This document shows positions 27,403 through 36,435 of a DNA stretch of 64,000 nucleotides, piece by piece. Made by a program: the position numbers and the translations under genes. Under the pieces are notes generated by a model, which was not told where the DNA came from, ran no database searches, and saw nothing but the letters and a program-made list of their open reading frames with translations. Origin of the DNA: Candidatus Hodarchaeota archaeon (GTDB lineage: Archaea; Asgardarchaeota; Heimdallarchaeia; Hodarchaeales; Hodarchaeaceae); contig JAEOSR010000095.1 in the NCBI GenBank assembly GCA_016840285.1, forward strand, positions 6,240-70,239, given 5' to 3'. The number at the start of each line of letters is the position of its first letter. The stretch's first letter is position 1.

Positions 27403-28551
27403 CTATTGAAGAAATTCTCTCAGATCCTTCGGAGCTATTGTAAGATGACGAGGTTGCAGAGGAGTCTCACTTCGTGGAATTCGCCGATTTTGATTATATC
27501 TCTCAATAAATGGGAGTGGAACCTTTTTGATTAGTCCTACTTTGATTAGATTATGTTTAAAAGTGTCTATCTCGTATTTTCCAAGATTGTAACGATTAAA
27601 TAGTTCTTGACGTGTGACTGGTCTGTTATGCTTATTGTAATGATTGAAAATCACTTTATATAATTCTTCTCCCTTTCTAGTTATTAGATTTCTTCCAAAA
27701 AGGATTTTTATCCTTTGAATTACTTGCGTTTCATCGAAGTAATTTGATCTAATTGTGAAGAATCGTTCTCCGAGCGAAGTTGGTTTATATACAGGAATTA
27801 AATCGTCATTGTAAGTTTCTGTCAATATTTCACAATGAAATGATCTTGTACCCAATTTTTTGATTCTCTCATTACTCAACGGAAAAAAAGTTTTGTTGAA
27901 TGAAGCAGCTGAAACACGAATGTAGTTCCTTATATCATCAATGGGAGTACTTTTTCCATCGTGAAAGTTATCACCAATGATTTCCAACGCATGAATTTGT
28001 TCCGCACTATTTAGAAATGTCTCAATTAATAAGATCATTTTTAGGATTAATTGGTCAGTGATTTGGTTAACAGTAAAGAATTCATGGTTTGTCTTTTCAT
28101 ATGAATAAAAGGCTATTACTATCTCTTCTTGTTCATCTTTTTGGATACACTCTTTTTCAATACTCAATGTTTCAATTGGTTCCTTTGTCCCTGGTTTGAC
28201 ACCATTTTCCATGAGTTTATTTTCCAGGATGTGAATTCTCTCAATCAATTGATCAGTCTGGGATTTTAATTCTTCATTTTTTGAGGTTAAGCGGTCAATT
28301 AAGGTTTGTTGCTCTGAAATTCTAGTTTCAAATTCTTTCAAAGCCTTTGTTGATGCTACTTTTCTTGTCTTTGATTGAATTTTTTTTCTATCTGATATAC
28401 TTGGAGTTGAACGTTTCCTAGTTCTTTTCTTACACTCTGGACATAGTCCATCAACTAACTTTGTAGTTTCTGTGGGTTTCTTACACTTGGAACATTCCTT
28501 AAGCTCAAGATCAGCTAACAAGCTAATGGAAGATAAGAAATCATCTGACAT
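27403..28551 (-). CDS. Unknown protein: zinc ribbon, coiled coil, C-terminal domain
   Basis: This 382-residue protein has an N-terminal zinc-ribbon-like motif with cysteines at 20, 23, 37 and 40 (CSKC and CPEC). A Lys/Arg-rich linker is followed by a coiled coil at about 75-115 (ETRISEQQTLIDRLTSKNEE and ERIHILENKL). The rest is an unrecognised mixed domain, ending with a possible winged helix (PVTRQELFNRYNLGKYEIDT). The architecture suggests a nucleic-acid-associated or regulatory protein. It lies three bases after the 28555-29151 gene, so the two are certainly one operon. No named family is recognised. Confidence 0.7.
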   Translation of the reverse strand: MSDDFLSSISLLADLELKECSKCKKPTETTKLVDGLCPECKKRTRKRSTPSISDRKKIQSKTRKVASTKALKEFETRISEQQTLIDRLTSKNEELKSQTDQLIERIHILENKLMENGVKPGTKEPIETLSIEKECIQKDEQEEIVIAFYSYEKTNHEFFTVNQITDQLILKMILLIETFLNSAEQIHALEIIGDNFHDGKSTPIDDIRNYIRVSAASFNKTFFPLSNERIKKLGTRSFHCEILTETYNDDLIPVYKPTSLGERFFTIRSNYFDETQVIQRIKILFGRNLITRKGEELYKVIFNHYNKHNRPVTRQELFNRYNLGKYEIDTFKHNLIKVGLIKKVPLPFIERYNQNRRIPRSETPLQPRHLTIAPKDLREFLQ

Positions 28552-28554
28552 TTA

Positions 28555-29151
28555 TTATCCCGTATTAACCGATTGTTGAGCCCTAAAAATCATATCTCGA
28601 AGGATTGGGTTCTCTGTTTCTCTATATACTTGGGTAAAAACTTTTATCAATTCTTTGAAGAAGGGATTACTTTCATTTAACCCATCAGTAAGTATAGTAC
28701 GGAATAATTCACTGCTGCTAGTCCCAAGTTTCTCAGCAGTTTCAACTATTTTCGTTTGGAATTCATACAGTACTTCTAAAAGATCAAGATTAAATTGACT
28801 TATTCTCTCGAAGTTCTTTGTATCAATTGTGTGTGACACAAGACCGTCAAAAAGTTTTAATGGATCATCTACTATAATATTCTGATCTTTGACAACTTTT
28901 TTCTGGAAGAAAACATTCCAATAATATTTTCTTGATGGTAATCCAACCCATCGCTGACGATGTCCTTTAGGAGGAACTACTTTAACGGTGGCAACTCTCC
29001 CTTCTTCCTGTAAACGATTAATTGCACCATCAATTTTCCCTGGGTTCCATTTGAGAACTTCTGATAGTTCTTTAAGTGCCACAGGTCGATCAAAAAGTGA
29101 AATTCTTCGCTCTAATTCCCGATCTGTCTCATGACGGTTCCCTTTTGGCAT
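28555..29151 (-). CDS. Unknown protein with N-terminal winged helix
   Basis: This 198-residue protein begins with a basic stretch and a winged-helix-like segment (RISLFDRPVALKELSEVLKW, then IDGAINRLQEEGRVATVKVV). A helical C-terminal half without recognised motifs follows. I infer a DNA-binding or transcription-related role. It is the first gene of an operon with the zinc-ribbon protein and is divergent from fetAB. Two tandem palindromes lie in the shared 380-base upstream region, so the pair may regulate, or be co-regulated with, the exporter. Confidence 0.65.
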   Translation of the reverse strand: MPKGNRHETDRELERRISLFDRPVALKELSEVLKWNPGKIDGAINRLQEEGRVATVKVVPPKGHRQRWVGLPSRKYYWNVFFQKKVVKDQNIIVDDPLKLFDGLVSHTIDTKNFERISQFNLDLLEVLYEFQTKIVETAEKLGTSSSELFRTILTDGLNESNPFFKELIKVFTQVYRETENPILRDMIFRAQQSVNTG

Positions 29152-29394
29152 CTATCGATCCACTATCCACGTATTATTTTTACCACTATGGGGTTCAATT
29201 TTAACACAAAAATACTAGATTATATAGTTTATCCTATAATAATATCTGGGCTGAATAATCCGACAAAAAAGAGGATTCCTTCCAACTAAAAAGAATTAAC
29301 CCGACTAAAAAGGTCATATTAGTAATATTACTTAATAGATCATTCTATATGATTTTTGATTAAGTTTAATTGTTTGTGATTCATAAAAAGGTGA

Positions 29395-29429
29395 TATAGA
29401 TTTACCTATATGATATAGATTAATCTATA
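29395..29429. promoter_or_regulatory. Tandem palindromic operator sites before fetAB
   Basis: Two related 16-mers, TATAGATTTACCTATA (29395-29410) and TATAGATTAATCTATA (29414-29429), are 19 bases apart start to start. The second is a perfect palindrome and the first differs from it at two positions. A TATA-like TATAAAAAG overlaps the end of the second site, so a bound repressor would block TBP access. The adjacent exporter genes suggest metal-responsive control. Confidence 0.6.
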
Positions 29430-29434
29430 AAAAG

Positions 29435-29477
29435 AGAAGCCTCGAAAAAAAATTTAGTATCTTTTTTTTTGGCTTCT
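29435..29477 (+). promoter_or_regulatory. Stem-loop with U-rich arm in the fetAB leader
   Basis: AGAAGCC (29435-29441) pairs with GGCTTCT (29471-29477). Inside, eight A residues face nine T residues, giving a long hairpin followed by a short T-run. It lies between the operators and the first codon of fetA, so it could be an attenuator, or the end of a short RNA read from the operator promoter. It could also simply be the end of an unrelated transcript. Confidence 0.45.
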
Positions 29478-29533
29478 TTTACCAATCTCTAAATAATGAT
29501 AATTCTACTTAATTTGATCTTAAAGGATGAATT

Positions 29534-30310
29534 TTGTTGAAGGAAAATCAATCAACTATTGGTCAAACACAGAATATAAATGGTAAAGATTGTCCAATTT
29601 GTTTTCAAAATGTAAGTTTTGGAATAAATTCAACTCAAATCATAAAAAATATCTCAGTCAAGATTGATAGAAAAGGAATCACTGGAATAATCGGTCCATC
29701 TGGTTCTGGTAAAAGCACATTCCTACGTCTGGTGAATCGATTAATTTCAGCTACAACGGGGAAAATTAGTCTTGATGGAGAATATTATGATAAAATTCCC
29801 GTCCGTGAGCTACGGAAGAGAATAGGGTTAGTCCAACAAAGACCATACCTTTTTCCTGAAACTGTTCACGATAATTTAACCTATGGTCCTAGAATTTGGG
29901 GTATTAGTCTTTCAAAAAACGATCTTACTGAACTTTTGGATAAAGTTGCGCTTCCTCATGAATTTCTAGACCGTGATGTCGATAATTTATCTGGGGGGGA
30001 GCAACAACGTGTATCTGTCGCCCGAAGCTTAGCAAATAATCCTGATATTCTGCTTTTAGATGAACCAACCAGTGGTTTAGATATTATTTCTGAAGAGATC
30101 TTAGAAAACACACTGATGAGATTATCTCAAGAAGGAATAAAGATAATTATTGTCACTCACTCCTTAGAACAAACAGAAAGATTAACTGACCAACTGCTTT
30201 TTTTAAAAGATGGTAAATTCATTGAGAAAACTTCAACAAAAGAATTCTTTAAAAAATATAACGAAGAGGAGATTAGGGGTTTTTTCAAAAAGAAAAAAGA
30301 AGGAGATTAG
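29534..30310 (+). CDS. fetA: FetA-type ABC transporter ATP-binding protein
   Basis: This 258-residue ATPase has Walker A GPSGSGKST (about 56-64), a Q-loop in GLVQQRPYLFPE, the signature LSGGEQQRVSVARSL, Walker B DILLLDEPTSGLD and the H-loop IVTHSLEQTERL. Its partner is the UPF0014 permease seven bases downstream, which identifies the pair as FetAB/YbbLM, implicated in iron export and oxidative-stress resistance in bacteria. The first codon is TTG with AAAGGAT about six bases upstream; a nearby ATG is out of frame. Tandem palindromes and a stem-loop lie in its leader. Confidence 0.85.
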   Translation: MLKENQSTIGQTQNINGKDCPICFQNVSFGINSTQIIKNISVKIDRKGITGIIGPSGSGKSTFLRLVNRLISATTGKISLDGEYYDKIPVRELRKRIGLVQQRPYLFPETVHDNLTYGPRIWGISLSKNDLTELLDKVALPHEFLDRDVDNLSGGEQQRVSVARSLANNPDILLLDEPTSGLDIISEEILENTLMRLSQEGIKIIIVTHSLEQTERLTDQLLFLKDGKFIEKTSTKEFFKKYNEEEIRGFFKKKKEGD

Positions 30311-30317
30311 ATAAGAA

Positions 30318-31133
30318 TTGAGTATACCAACTGAAACTGAAATTATGGAAATGCTATTTAGAATATTGTTTTCAATTCTTCTTTTAACATTAATAGTATT
30401 ATTGGCTTATTGGCAAGAAATCAACTTAGAAAAAACATTCATTTGGAGTTTTGCCCGTGGATTTATACAGATTCTTCTAATGGCTTCTATTTTAATAATC
30501 ATCTTTGAATTAAGAGATTTATTAATACTCTTTGGAGTTCTCATACTTATGTGTGTATTTGCGGCATATACTGCGAAGAATCGATTTCCCTATCCAAATA
30601 TTTTCAGGCTAGAATTAATAGCGATTACAACTGCTAGTATATTTGTAATGGTGATAGTTACAATCCCAATACATACAATTAATTCAACACCAATATCTAT
30701 AATTGAGAGACAGGGAACATATATAATTCCAATGGGAGGAATGGTCATAGCTAACGTTATGGTTATGACCACGATTGTACTTGAAAGATTGATTGCTGAT
30801 ATTAAGAAGTCCAGAGGAGCAATCGAGGCAGCATTATCATTAGGTGATACTACTTGGAATTCAGTTAAACCAATATTAAAAGAATCGTTTCGAGCTGGGC
30901 TTCTTCCTACAACTAATCGTGTTGCTGTTTTAGGGATCGTCACAATCCCAGGATTGATGAGTGGTATGATTATAGGAGGGGTGAATCCAGTGATTGCTTC
31001 TGTTTATCAGGTGATTATTTTCCTAATGATATTGTCAGCAGGGTTTATTGGTGAAATACTGATTGGGTTCTTGTTTGTCAGGGAACTATTTACTCCAGAA
31101 GATCAGCTTAAAAACTCATGGTTGAATTCATAA
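30318..31133 (+). CDS. fetB: FetB/UPF0014 ABC transporter permease
   Basis: This 271-residue protein has about seven membrane helices and the UPF0014 hallmarks. These are FARGFIQILLMASIL near the N-terminus, a central YIIPMGGMVIANVMVMTTIVLE (22 residues, shown here only to identify the block), then SLGDTTWNSVKPILKESFRAG and the GIVTIPGLMSGMIIGG loop. It pairs with the FetA ATPase upstream to form an exporter thought to move iron out of the cell. The likely start is a TTG. The next gene, a dipeptidase, follows by 29 bases and may be co-transcribed. Confidence 0.88.
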   Translation: MSIPTETEIMEMLFRILFSILLLTLIVLLAYWQEINLEKTFIWSFARGFIQILLMASILIIIFELRDLLILFGVLILMCVFAAYTAKNRFPYPNIFRLELIAITTASIFVMVIVTIPIHTINSTPISIIERQGTYIIPMGGMVIANVMVMTTIVLERLIADIKKSRGAIEAALSLGDTTWNSVKPILKESFRAGLLPTTNRVAVLGIVTIPGLMSGMIIGGVNPVIASVYQVIIFLMILSAGFIGEILIGFLFVRELFTPEDQLKNSWLNS

Positions 31134-31162
31134 CTTAATGATGATTAGAGAGGCATTTTACG

Positions 31163-32614
31163 TTGGTAAAACGGATACTAAGGAATTTAGAACCACAGAT
31201 TGTTTGGAATCTGTTTGAGGAGATTTCCCAGATCCCTCGTGAGTCAAAAAAAGAGGAAAAAATAAGAAAGTGGATAAAGAATTGGGCACAAAACCGACAG
31301 ATGATGTTTAAGGAAGATCCTACTGGAAATCTTTTATTATCAGCCTATGCATCAAATGGATGTGAAAATCATCCTGGCGTAATTTTACAAGCTCATCTTG
31401 ATATGGTTGCTCAAAAGACTCCTGAAAGCTCCCATGATTTTGATAATGATCCGATTCCATTAGTAATTGTAGAAGACTATGTAACAGCTGATGGAACTAC
31501 TCTAGGAGCCGATAATGGTATTGGAATTGCGATAGCTCTTGCAGCAATCAGTGATCCCAACCTCAAGCATGGCCCCATTGACGTATTATTAACTGTAGAT
31601 GAAGAAACGGGATTAACTGGTGCTTTTGCGTTAAGAAGAGAATTCTTAAATTATCAGTTTCTTCTCAACCTTGATTCTGAGGAGGAAGGGAAAATTACAG
31701 TCTCTAGTGCTGGAGGAGGGGACACTAGATTCGTTCTCCCAGTTAATTGGGAGAATAAACCATCATTGACTGGATTTAAGCTCACAGTTGGGGGCTTGAT
31801 GGGCGGGCATTCTGGTGTCGATATTCACAGGTCACGTCTCAATGCTATCAAGATATTGACTGAGGGGTTGATCAATATGCGCCAGAAAGTCGCTAACTTC
31901 CACATTTGTTCTATTGGTGGTGGAAGTGCTCATAATGCCATTCCTCGAGACGCTTACTGTGAATTCCTCGTTGACAATCCAACAGGAGTCCGAGAGATAT
32001 TCATCGAATGGAGACGCCAAATTAAATCTTATAAGAATAATGAGCCAAAGATAAACGTAGGACTACAAGAAACACCATTGGATGCTTTTATGACTCATAC
32101 AAACACACTGATTACCTTGTTATATGAGATCCCTCACGGTGCTTTGACATATTCAAAAGTAATGCCTGATCTAGTAGAAACTTCCAACAATCTTGCTCTT
32201 ATTGAAACAGCTTCGGATTCAATTAAAATTATTGCAAGTACCCGTAGTTCATATAATGAAGAACTAAAACGTGTTAGAAATGAATTGCAAGAGTTAGGCG
32301 AGAGAGTTGGGGTTGAAGTTATTCAGGCACCATCATATCCTGGATGGCAACCAGAATTAGATTCACCATTTCTCAAGTTAATAAAACAAGAATATGAGAG
32401 TGAGTATGGTAAGGAAGTTAAATTAAAAGCTATCCATGGAGGATTAGAGACTGGTCTGTTTAAAGGAATAGATCCTGAATTACATATCGTTTCTATTGGC
32501 CCAACGATTAAAGATGCTCATTCACCTCAAGAAAGGGTCTATATTACATCAGTGGATTTAATTTGGCGAACAGTAAAGGCAATAGTATCAGAAATAGATC
32601 AAATTTCAGAATGA
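31163..32614 (+). CDS. pepD: Aminoacyl-histidine dipeptidase (M20, PepD type)
   Basis: This 483-residue zinc dipeptidase has all the M20C landmarks. They are the metal histidine in LQAHLDMVAQK, the bridging aspartate in GTTLGADNGIGIA, the catalytic and metal glutamates in LLTVDEETGL, the dimerisation-domain segment GGLMGGHSGVDIH, and a late metal histidine near KAIHGGLETG. It hydrolyses Xaa-His and other small dipeptides in the cytoplasm and so belongs to peptide recycling. The start is TTG with GAGAGG about ten bases upstream. A GNAT gene follows by 16 bases, suggesting an operon. Confidence 0.94.
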   Translation: MVKRILRNLEPQIVWNLFEEISQIPRESKKEEKIRKWIKNWAQNRQMMFKEDPTGNLLLSAYASNGCENHPGVILQAHLDMVAQKTPESSHDFDNDPIPLVIVEDYVTADGTTLGADNGIGIAIALAAISDPNLKHGPIDVLLTVDEETGLTGAFALRREFLNYQFLLNLDSEEEGKITVSSAGGGDTRFVLPVNWENKPSLTGFKLTVGGLMGGHSGVDIHRSRLNAIKILTEGLINMRQKVANFHICSIGGGSAHNAIPRDAYCEFLVDNPTGVREIFIEWRRQIKSYKNNEPKINVGLQETPLDAFMTHTNTLITLLYEIPHGALTYSKVMPDLVETSNNLALIETASDSIKIIASTRSSYNEELKRVRNELQELGERVGVEVIQAPSYPGWQPELDSPFLKLIKQEYESEYGKEVKLKAIHGGLETGLFKGIDPELHIVSIGPTIKDAHSPQERVYITSVDLIWRTVKAIVSEIDQISE

Positions 32615-32630
32615 GAAGGAGAACCAAGGT

Positions 32631-33290
32631 ATGGTTCTAATTCGAAGCTACGAGCCACAAGATCGAAATGCGGTAATCAATGTATGCTGGTGTACAGGTT
32701 ACATGGGAGAGAGCGCAGCTGGACATTTTGACGACTCATATCTTTTTGGGTTATTATTTTGTGTGTACTACATTGATTACGAACCTGAGAACTGTTTTAT
32801 TGCCGAAGATGAAAAAACTGGACAAGTGATAGGCTATATTCTAAGTAGTTTGGATTCAAAAAAGCAAGAAGAACAGTTTCGAAAATTTATGATTCGAAGA
32901 ATCGCTCTAAGGGCTTTTATATACACTATTTGGCGTCATCCAAGAACGTTTCGTGTCTTTTGGCACTTCAAGAAGAATTGGGAGAAGGAGCCGAAGATTC
33001 ATAATGATGAAATTCTTCTAGCACCTTATCCTGCACACCTTCACATTGATATCGTTCCTGACTACCATAGACAAGGTATTGGTACCCAATTAATGGAAAC
33101 ACTTGAAAATCATCTGAAAGATCACAACGTTAAAGGTGTTCATCTTGGAACAAGTGAAAGGAATATCAAAGCTGTTCAATTCTATAGAAAACTAAACTTC
33201 AAAGTGATTTATGAAGGGCCAAGTGGCTATGGGATGTGGCCTGATGCTTCTGAAGTTAAGCCATTGATTTTTGCAAAAAAGATGAATTAA
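32631..33290 (+). CDS. GNAT-family N-acetyltransferase
   Basis: This 219-residue protein has the GNAT fold. The N-terminal YEPQDRNAVINVCW, the strand EDEKTGQVIGYILSS and the acetyl-CoA pyrophosphate loop HRQGIGTQLMETL (about 146-158) preceded by IDIVPDY are all visible. The C-terminal VHLGTSERNIKAVQFYRKLNF is the usual end of motif B. An insertion of about 60 residues separates strands 3 and 4 of the core. The substrate (amine, peptide or small metabolite) is unknown. It probably belongs to the pepD transcript. Confidence 0.9.
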   Translation: MVLIRSYEPQDRNAVINVCWCTGYMGESAAGHFDDSYLFGLLFCVYYIDYEPENCFIAEDEKTGQVIGYILSSLDSKKQEEQFRKFMIRRIALRAFIYTIWRHPRTFRVFWHFKKNWEKEPKIHNDEILLAPYPAHLHIDIVPDYHRQGIGTQLMETLENHLKDHNVKGVHLGTSERNIKAVQFYRKLNFKVIYEGPSGYGMWPDASEVKPLIFAKKMN

Positions 33291-33299
33291 GATTTTATA

Positions 33300-34136
33300 T
33301 TATGTAATAAGAATTGGCCCTATCATAATAAAACCTATAATGAAAAGAGATATTATTACAACTAAAGATATTTGCTCAGAACGAATACGGGGCCGAATTC
33401 TAGACCCTATTTCACTCCCAATTAACAAACCTATTGTTAGCGGAATAAAGAGAATCGTAACATGTCCAAATAAAATGTGTGTTATACCCCCTACAGCTGA
33501 TGTGATGACAATCATAAATGTAGCAGTAGCAGTAGCAATGTGTGGGGGAATACCAAAACCTAGAATCATCAGTGGTGTTTTTATCCACCCGCCTCCAATA
33601 CCCAACATACCAGCACTTACACCAATAAATAAACCCGTTAATGCAAGGGTGAAGAAACTGACGCGATATGACTCTCCATCTGTATTTGATGTCAATTGCG
33701 GGCCAATTTGAAGGAGTTGCTTAATCCATTTTCCTCTGGTTTTTGAAGGTAAATCCTGCGCTCTATAGTCTTTCAACATGAATATTGCCATCAAAGATGC
33801 AATTAATCCAAAAATTATCTTGAACAAATCTGAGGGAAGAATTACAGTTAAATTTGCACCTATGAATGCCCCTATTGCGGTTGGAATCTCAAATATTAAT
33901 CCTAGTTTGAAATTTACTTCTTTTCGACGATAGTTTCGAAATGTAGCTAGGATTGAAGGTAAAAAAAGAGCTACCAACGAATTGGCTACTGCTTCCTCAA
34001 TAGGGTACACAAAAACCAATATCAGAATAGGAACAATGAAAACTCCACCACCGAATCCACCAATAACCCCAATTACACCTATACACGAACAGATAATTAA
34101 TAAAAGGAGGAAGACGTAGATATCCATAAAATTCAC
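33300..34136 (-). CDS. TauE/SafE (TSUP) family anion transporter
   Basis: This 278-residue membrane protein is built from about eight helices in two repeats, each opening with the TSUP motif. They are IGVIGGFGGGVFIVPILI with VANSLVALFLPS, and FIGVSAGMLGIGGGWIKTPLMI with ATATATFMIVITSAVGG. TauE/SafE transporters move sulfite, sulfoacetate or similar organic anions across the membrane. No sulfur-oxidation gene is beside it, so the substrate is not clear. It is convergent with the GNAT gene, with ten bases between stops. Confidence 0.93.
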   Translation of the reverse strand: MNFMDIYVFLLLLIICSCIGVIGVIGGFGGGVFIVPILILVFVYPIEEAVANSLVALFLPSILATFRNYRRKEVNFKLGLIFEIPTAIGAFIGANLTVILPSDLFKIIFGLIASLMAIFMLKDYRAQDLPSKTRGKWIKQLLQIGPQLTSNTDGESYRVSFFTLALTGLFIGVSAGMLGIGGGWIKTPLMILGFGIPPHIATATATFMIVITSAVGGITHILFGHVTILFIPLTIGLLIGSEIGSRIRPRIRSEQISLVVIISLFIIGFIMIGPILIT

Positions 34137-34410
34137 CCCAAATAAGTTAAGAATTATCGGTATGGTGCTTTTTCATGTTTTGTATTAAATGATAACAAGA
34201 TAGATTATCTCTTTATGAATACGTTGTAATGATTCCATAATTTACTCTTGTATTTCGGTGTGTTCCGTAATTGTTCCATCAATCGATCAAGTATGCAATA
34301 TCTACAATAATCTATTCTTCTAGAAGAATGAAAAGAATGTTTCCAAAGGACTTGTTCCCCTAATTTTTCAGAAATTACAAAAAAAAGAAATGGAAGAAAT
34401 GGAAGAAAAG

Positions 34411-36381
34411 CTATCTATTTTTAAATTCAGGTTTTCGCTTTTGCATGAAGGCCATGACACCTTCTTGCACATCTTCAGTAGAAAATGCAAGACCTGAACC
34501 GTAAGATTCCATTTCCAAACCGACATCTAAGGGAATCTGCTCAGCAGCAAGTACCATTTGTTTGACAATACCTGTTGCAATTGGAGAGCATCTCGTAGCT
34601 ATTTGTTTGGCAATCTTGTATACTTCTTCATCAAAATCATCGTCATCAAAGTAGCCATTAATAACTCCCATTTTGAATGCTCTTTTGGCTTCTATTCGTG
34701 CGCCCGTAAGAATTAATTCCATTGTCTTACCTACACCAAGATGTCGAACCATAAGCTGGGTTCCACCCCATCCTGGAATCAGTCCGAGAGTTACTTCGGT
34801 GAGTCCCAGTTTAACGGATTTTTTAGCATAGCGTAAGTCGCAACTCATAGAAACCTCTAGACCACCACCATAAGCATATCTTTCGATAGCTGCGATAACT
34901 GGTTTAGGAATATCGCGGAGTTTTTTGAACGTACGTTGTCCTAATCGTACAAACTGCTTCATAGCCCAAGGACTATCTGGTATTCCTCCAGCTAAATCAA
35001 CACCTGCGGAGAAACAATTTGCTGTTCCTTTCAAAACAATGACGCGTGTCTCAATATCGTCCCAAAGGAGATCAATCGCAGCGCTTAGATCTGTTAATAC
35101 ACCTCGACTGATTAAGTTGAGAGGAGGATTGTTCAGGTAAATCGTTGATACAAAATTCTCTAGATCTTTCTCAATGATAACATTATCAAATTCATAGGGA
35201 GATTTCTTTTCCTCTTTAGCTACACCTTTAGCGCGATCAGGTAATGATCCATCACGAATCCAATCATGGGCTCGATAAATCTCTTTTCCGTATTTATCTG
35301 CTAGACCATCTAAGAATTCGGTTAATTCCTTTAAATCAGTAGTCTCAGCCATTTCAATAGGTCCAAAAGGATTATTAAACCCTTTTTTCATGGCTGTATC
35401 GATTTCTTTAGCTGTAGTCAGGCCTTCTTCTAAAACTTTGGCAGATTCATTGATTTGGATCCTCATCATATTCATTAAATCAAAATCAGCTGCTTTATCA
35501 CCAATCTCAGGTCTCCCGACCTCTGGCCATGTATAAATACCTGATCCTGTCTTTTTACCCAGATTTTTATCATTCACTAGATTTTTAAGGCTAGTGGGAG
35601 GCAAATAATCTTTGTGAAGACGATCCCCAAAGTAATTTAAGAGGTGATAGGATATGTCTAAGCCAGTGAAGTCAGCTAATTCATATATCCCCATTCTCAT
35701 GCCCATGTTCATACAAGCTCTATCAACTTCAGCAGGATCATATTCCTTGTTATCATACATGAGATACATCCATAACATGGCAGGAGCATTAACACGATTC
35801 GCAATAAAACCTGGACTATCTTTCGTACATACAACTGGATCCTTATGAGCTTTTTTCGAAAATTCACCCAAAATTTTTATTGTCTCATCAGAGGTTTTCG
35901 CACCCTTGGTAATCTCAATTAACTGCATCATCACAGGTGGATTGAAGTAATGCAATCCAGCTACTTTTTCGGGTCTTTCAGTGGCAGCTCCAATTTCATC
36001 AATACTCATGCTTGAAGTATTCGATGCTAGAATTGCATGCTTTGGAGCAAATTTGTCCAAATTACCGAAAATTTCTTTCTTCAAATCTAGTATTTCAGGA
36101 GCTGCTTCAATGCAGAGATCTGCATTTTTCACGGCTTCTTCTAGATTTGTAGTTGTAGTAAGATTACCCATGAACTTCTTGTGGTCACCTTCAGATATTC
36201 GGGCTTTTTCGGCGAGCTTCTGAAGGCTCCAGTCGATTCGACCCTTTCCTTTTTCAACAAATTCATCGGCGATATCATACATACTAACTGTATATCCAGT
36301 CATGAGAGCTACTTCTGCGATGCCATGGCCCATGTCACCAGCCCCTATGACTGCAACGTGTTTAATATCATCAATTTTCAT
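34411..36381 (-). CDS. 3-hydroxyacyl-CoA dehydrogenase / enoyl-CoA hydratase fusion
   Basis: This 656-residue bifunctional enzyme opens with an NAD-binding Rossmann motif (VIGAGDMGHGIAEVA). It carries the dehydrogenase histidine in GLHYFNPP near 145 and the C-terminal dehydrogenase domain twice recognisable by DSPGFIANRV and KTGSGIYTWPE. From about residue 400 it is a crotonase, with oxyanion loop SAGVDLAGG and both catalytic glutamates, in GGGLEVSMSCD and LTEVTLGLIPG. The order dehydrogenase-then-hydratase resembles the crotonyl-CoA hydratase/3-hydroxybutyryl-CoA dehydrogenase of archaeal C4 cycles. A GGTGA ribosome site precedes the ATG. The next gene upstream is a thiolase; together they convert crotonyl-CoA to acetyl-CoA or the reverse. 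Confidence 0.94.
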   Translation of the reverse strand: MKIDDIKHVAVIGAGDMGHGIAEVALMTGYTVSMYDIADEFVEKGKGRIDWSLQKLAEKARISEGDHKKFMGNLTTTTNLEEAVKNADLCIEAAPEILDLKKEIFGNLDKFAPKHAILASNTSSMSIDEIGAATERPEKVAGLHYFNPPVMMQLIEITKGAKTSDETIKILGEFSKKAHKDPVVCTKDSPGFIANRVNAPAMLWMYLMYDNKEYDPAEVDRACMNMGMRMGIYELADFTGLDISYHLLNYFGDRLHKDYLPPTSLKNLVNDKNLGKKTGSGIYTWPEVGRPEIGDKAADFDLMNMMRIQINESAKVLEEGLTTAKEIDTAMKKGFNNPFGPIEMAETTDLKELTEFLDGLADKYGKEIYRAHDWIRDGSLPDRAKGVAKEEKKSPYEFDNVIIEKDLENFVSTIYLNNPPLNLISRGVLTDLSAAIDLLWDDIETRVIVLKGTANCFSAGVDLAGGIPDSPWAMKQFVRLGQRTFKKLRDIPKPVIAAIERYAYGGGLEVSMSCDLRYAKKSVKLGLTEVTLGLIPGWGGTQLMVRHLGVGKTMELILTGARIEAKRAFKMGVINGYFDDDDFDEEVYKIAKQIATRCSPIATGIVKQMVLAAEQIPLDVGLEMESYGSGLAFSTEDVQEGVMAFMQKRKPEFKNR

Positions 36382-36435
36382 GATTTATTCACCTTTTACA
36401 TATATTATTTCGATATAATTAAATTAGGCTAAAAT

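Larger units (their letters stand above)
29152..29533. other. Divergent intergenic region (fetA / 28555 gene)
   Basis: This 382-base region separates divergent transcription units. It holds the tandem palindromes at 29395-29429, the stem-loop at 29435-29477 and AT-rich runs at 29165-29350 that may carry the minus-strand promoter. No open frame of credible length is seen. Confidence 0.7.
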
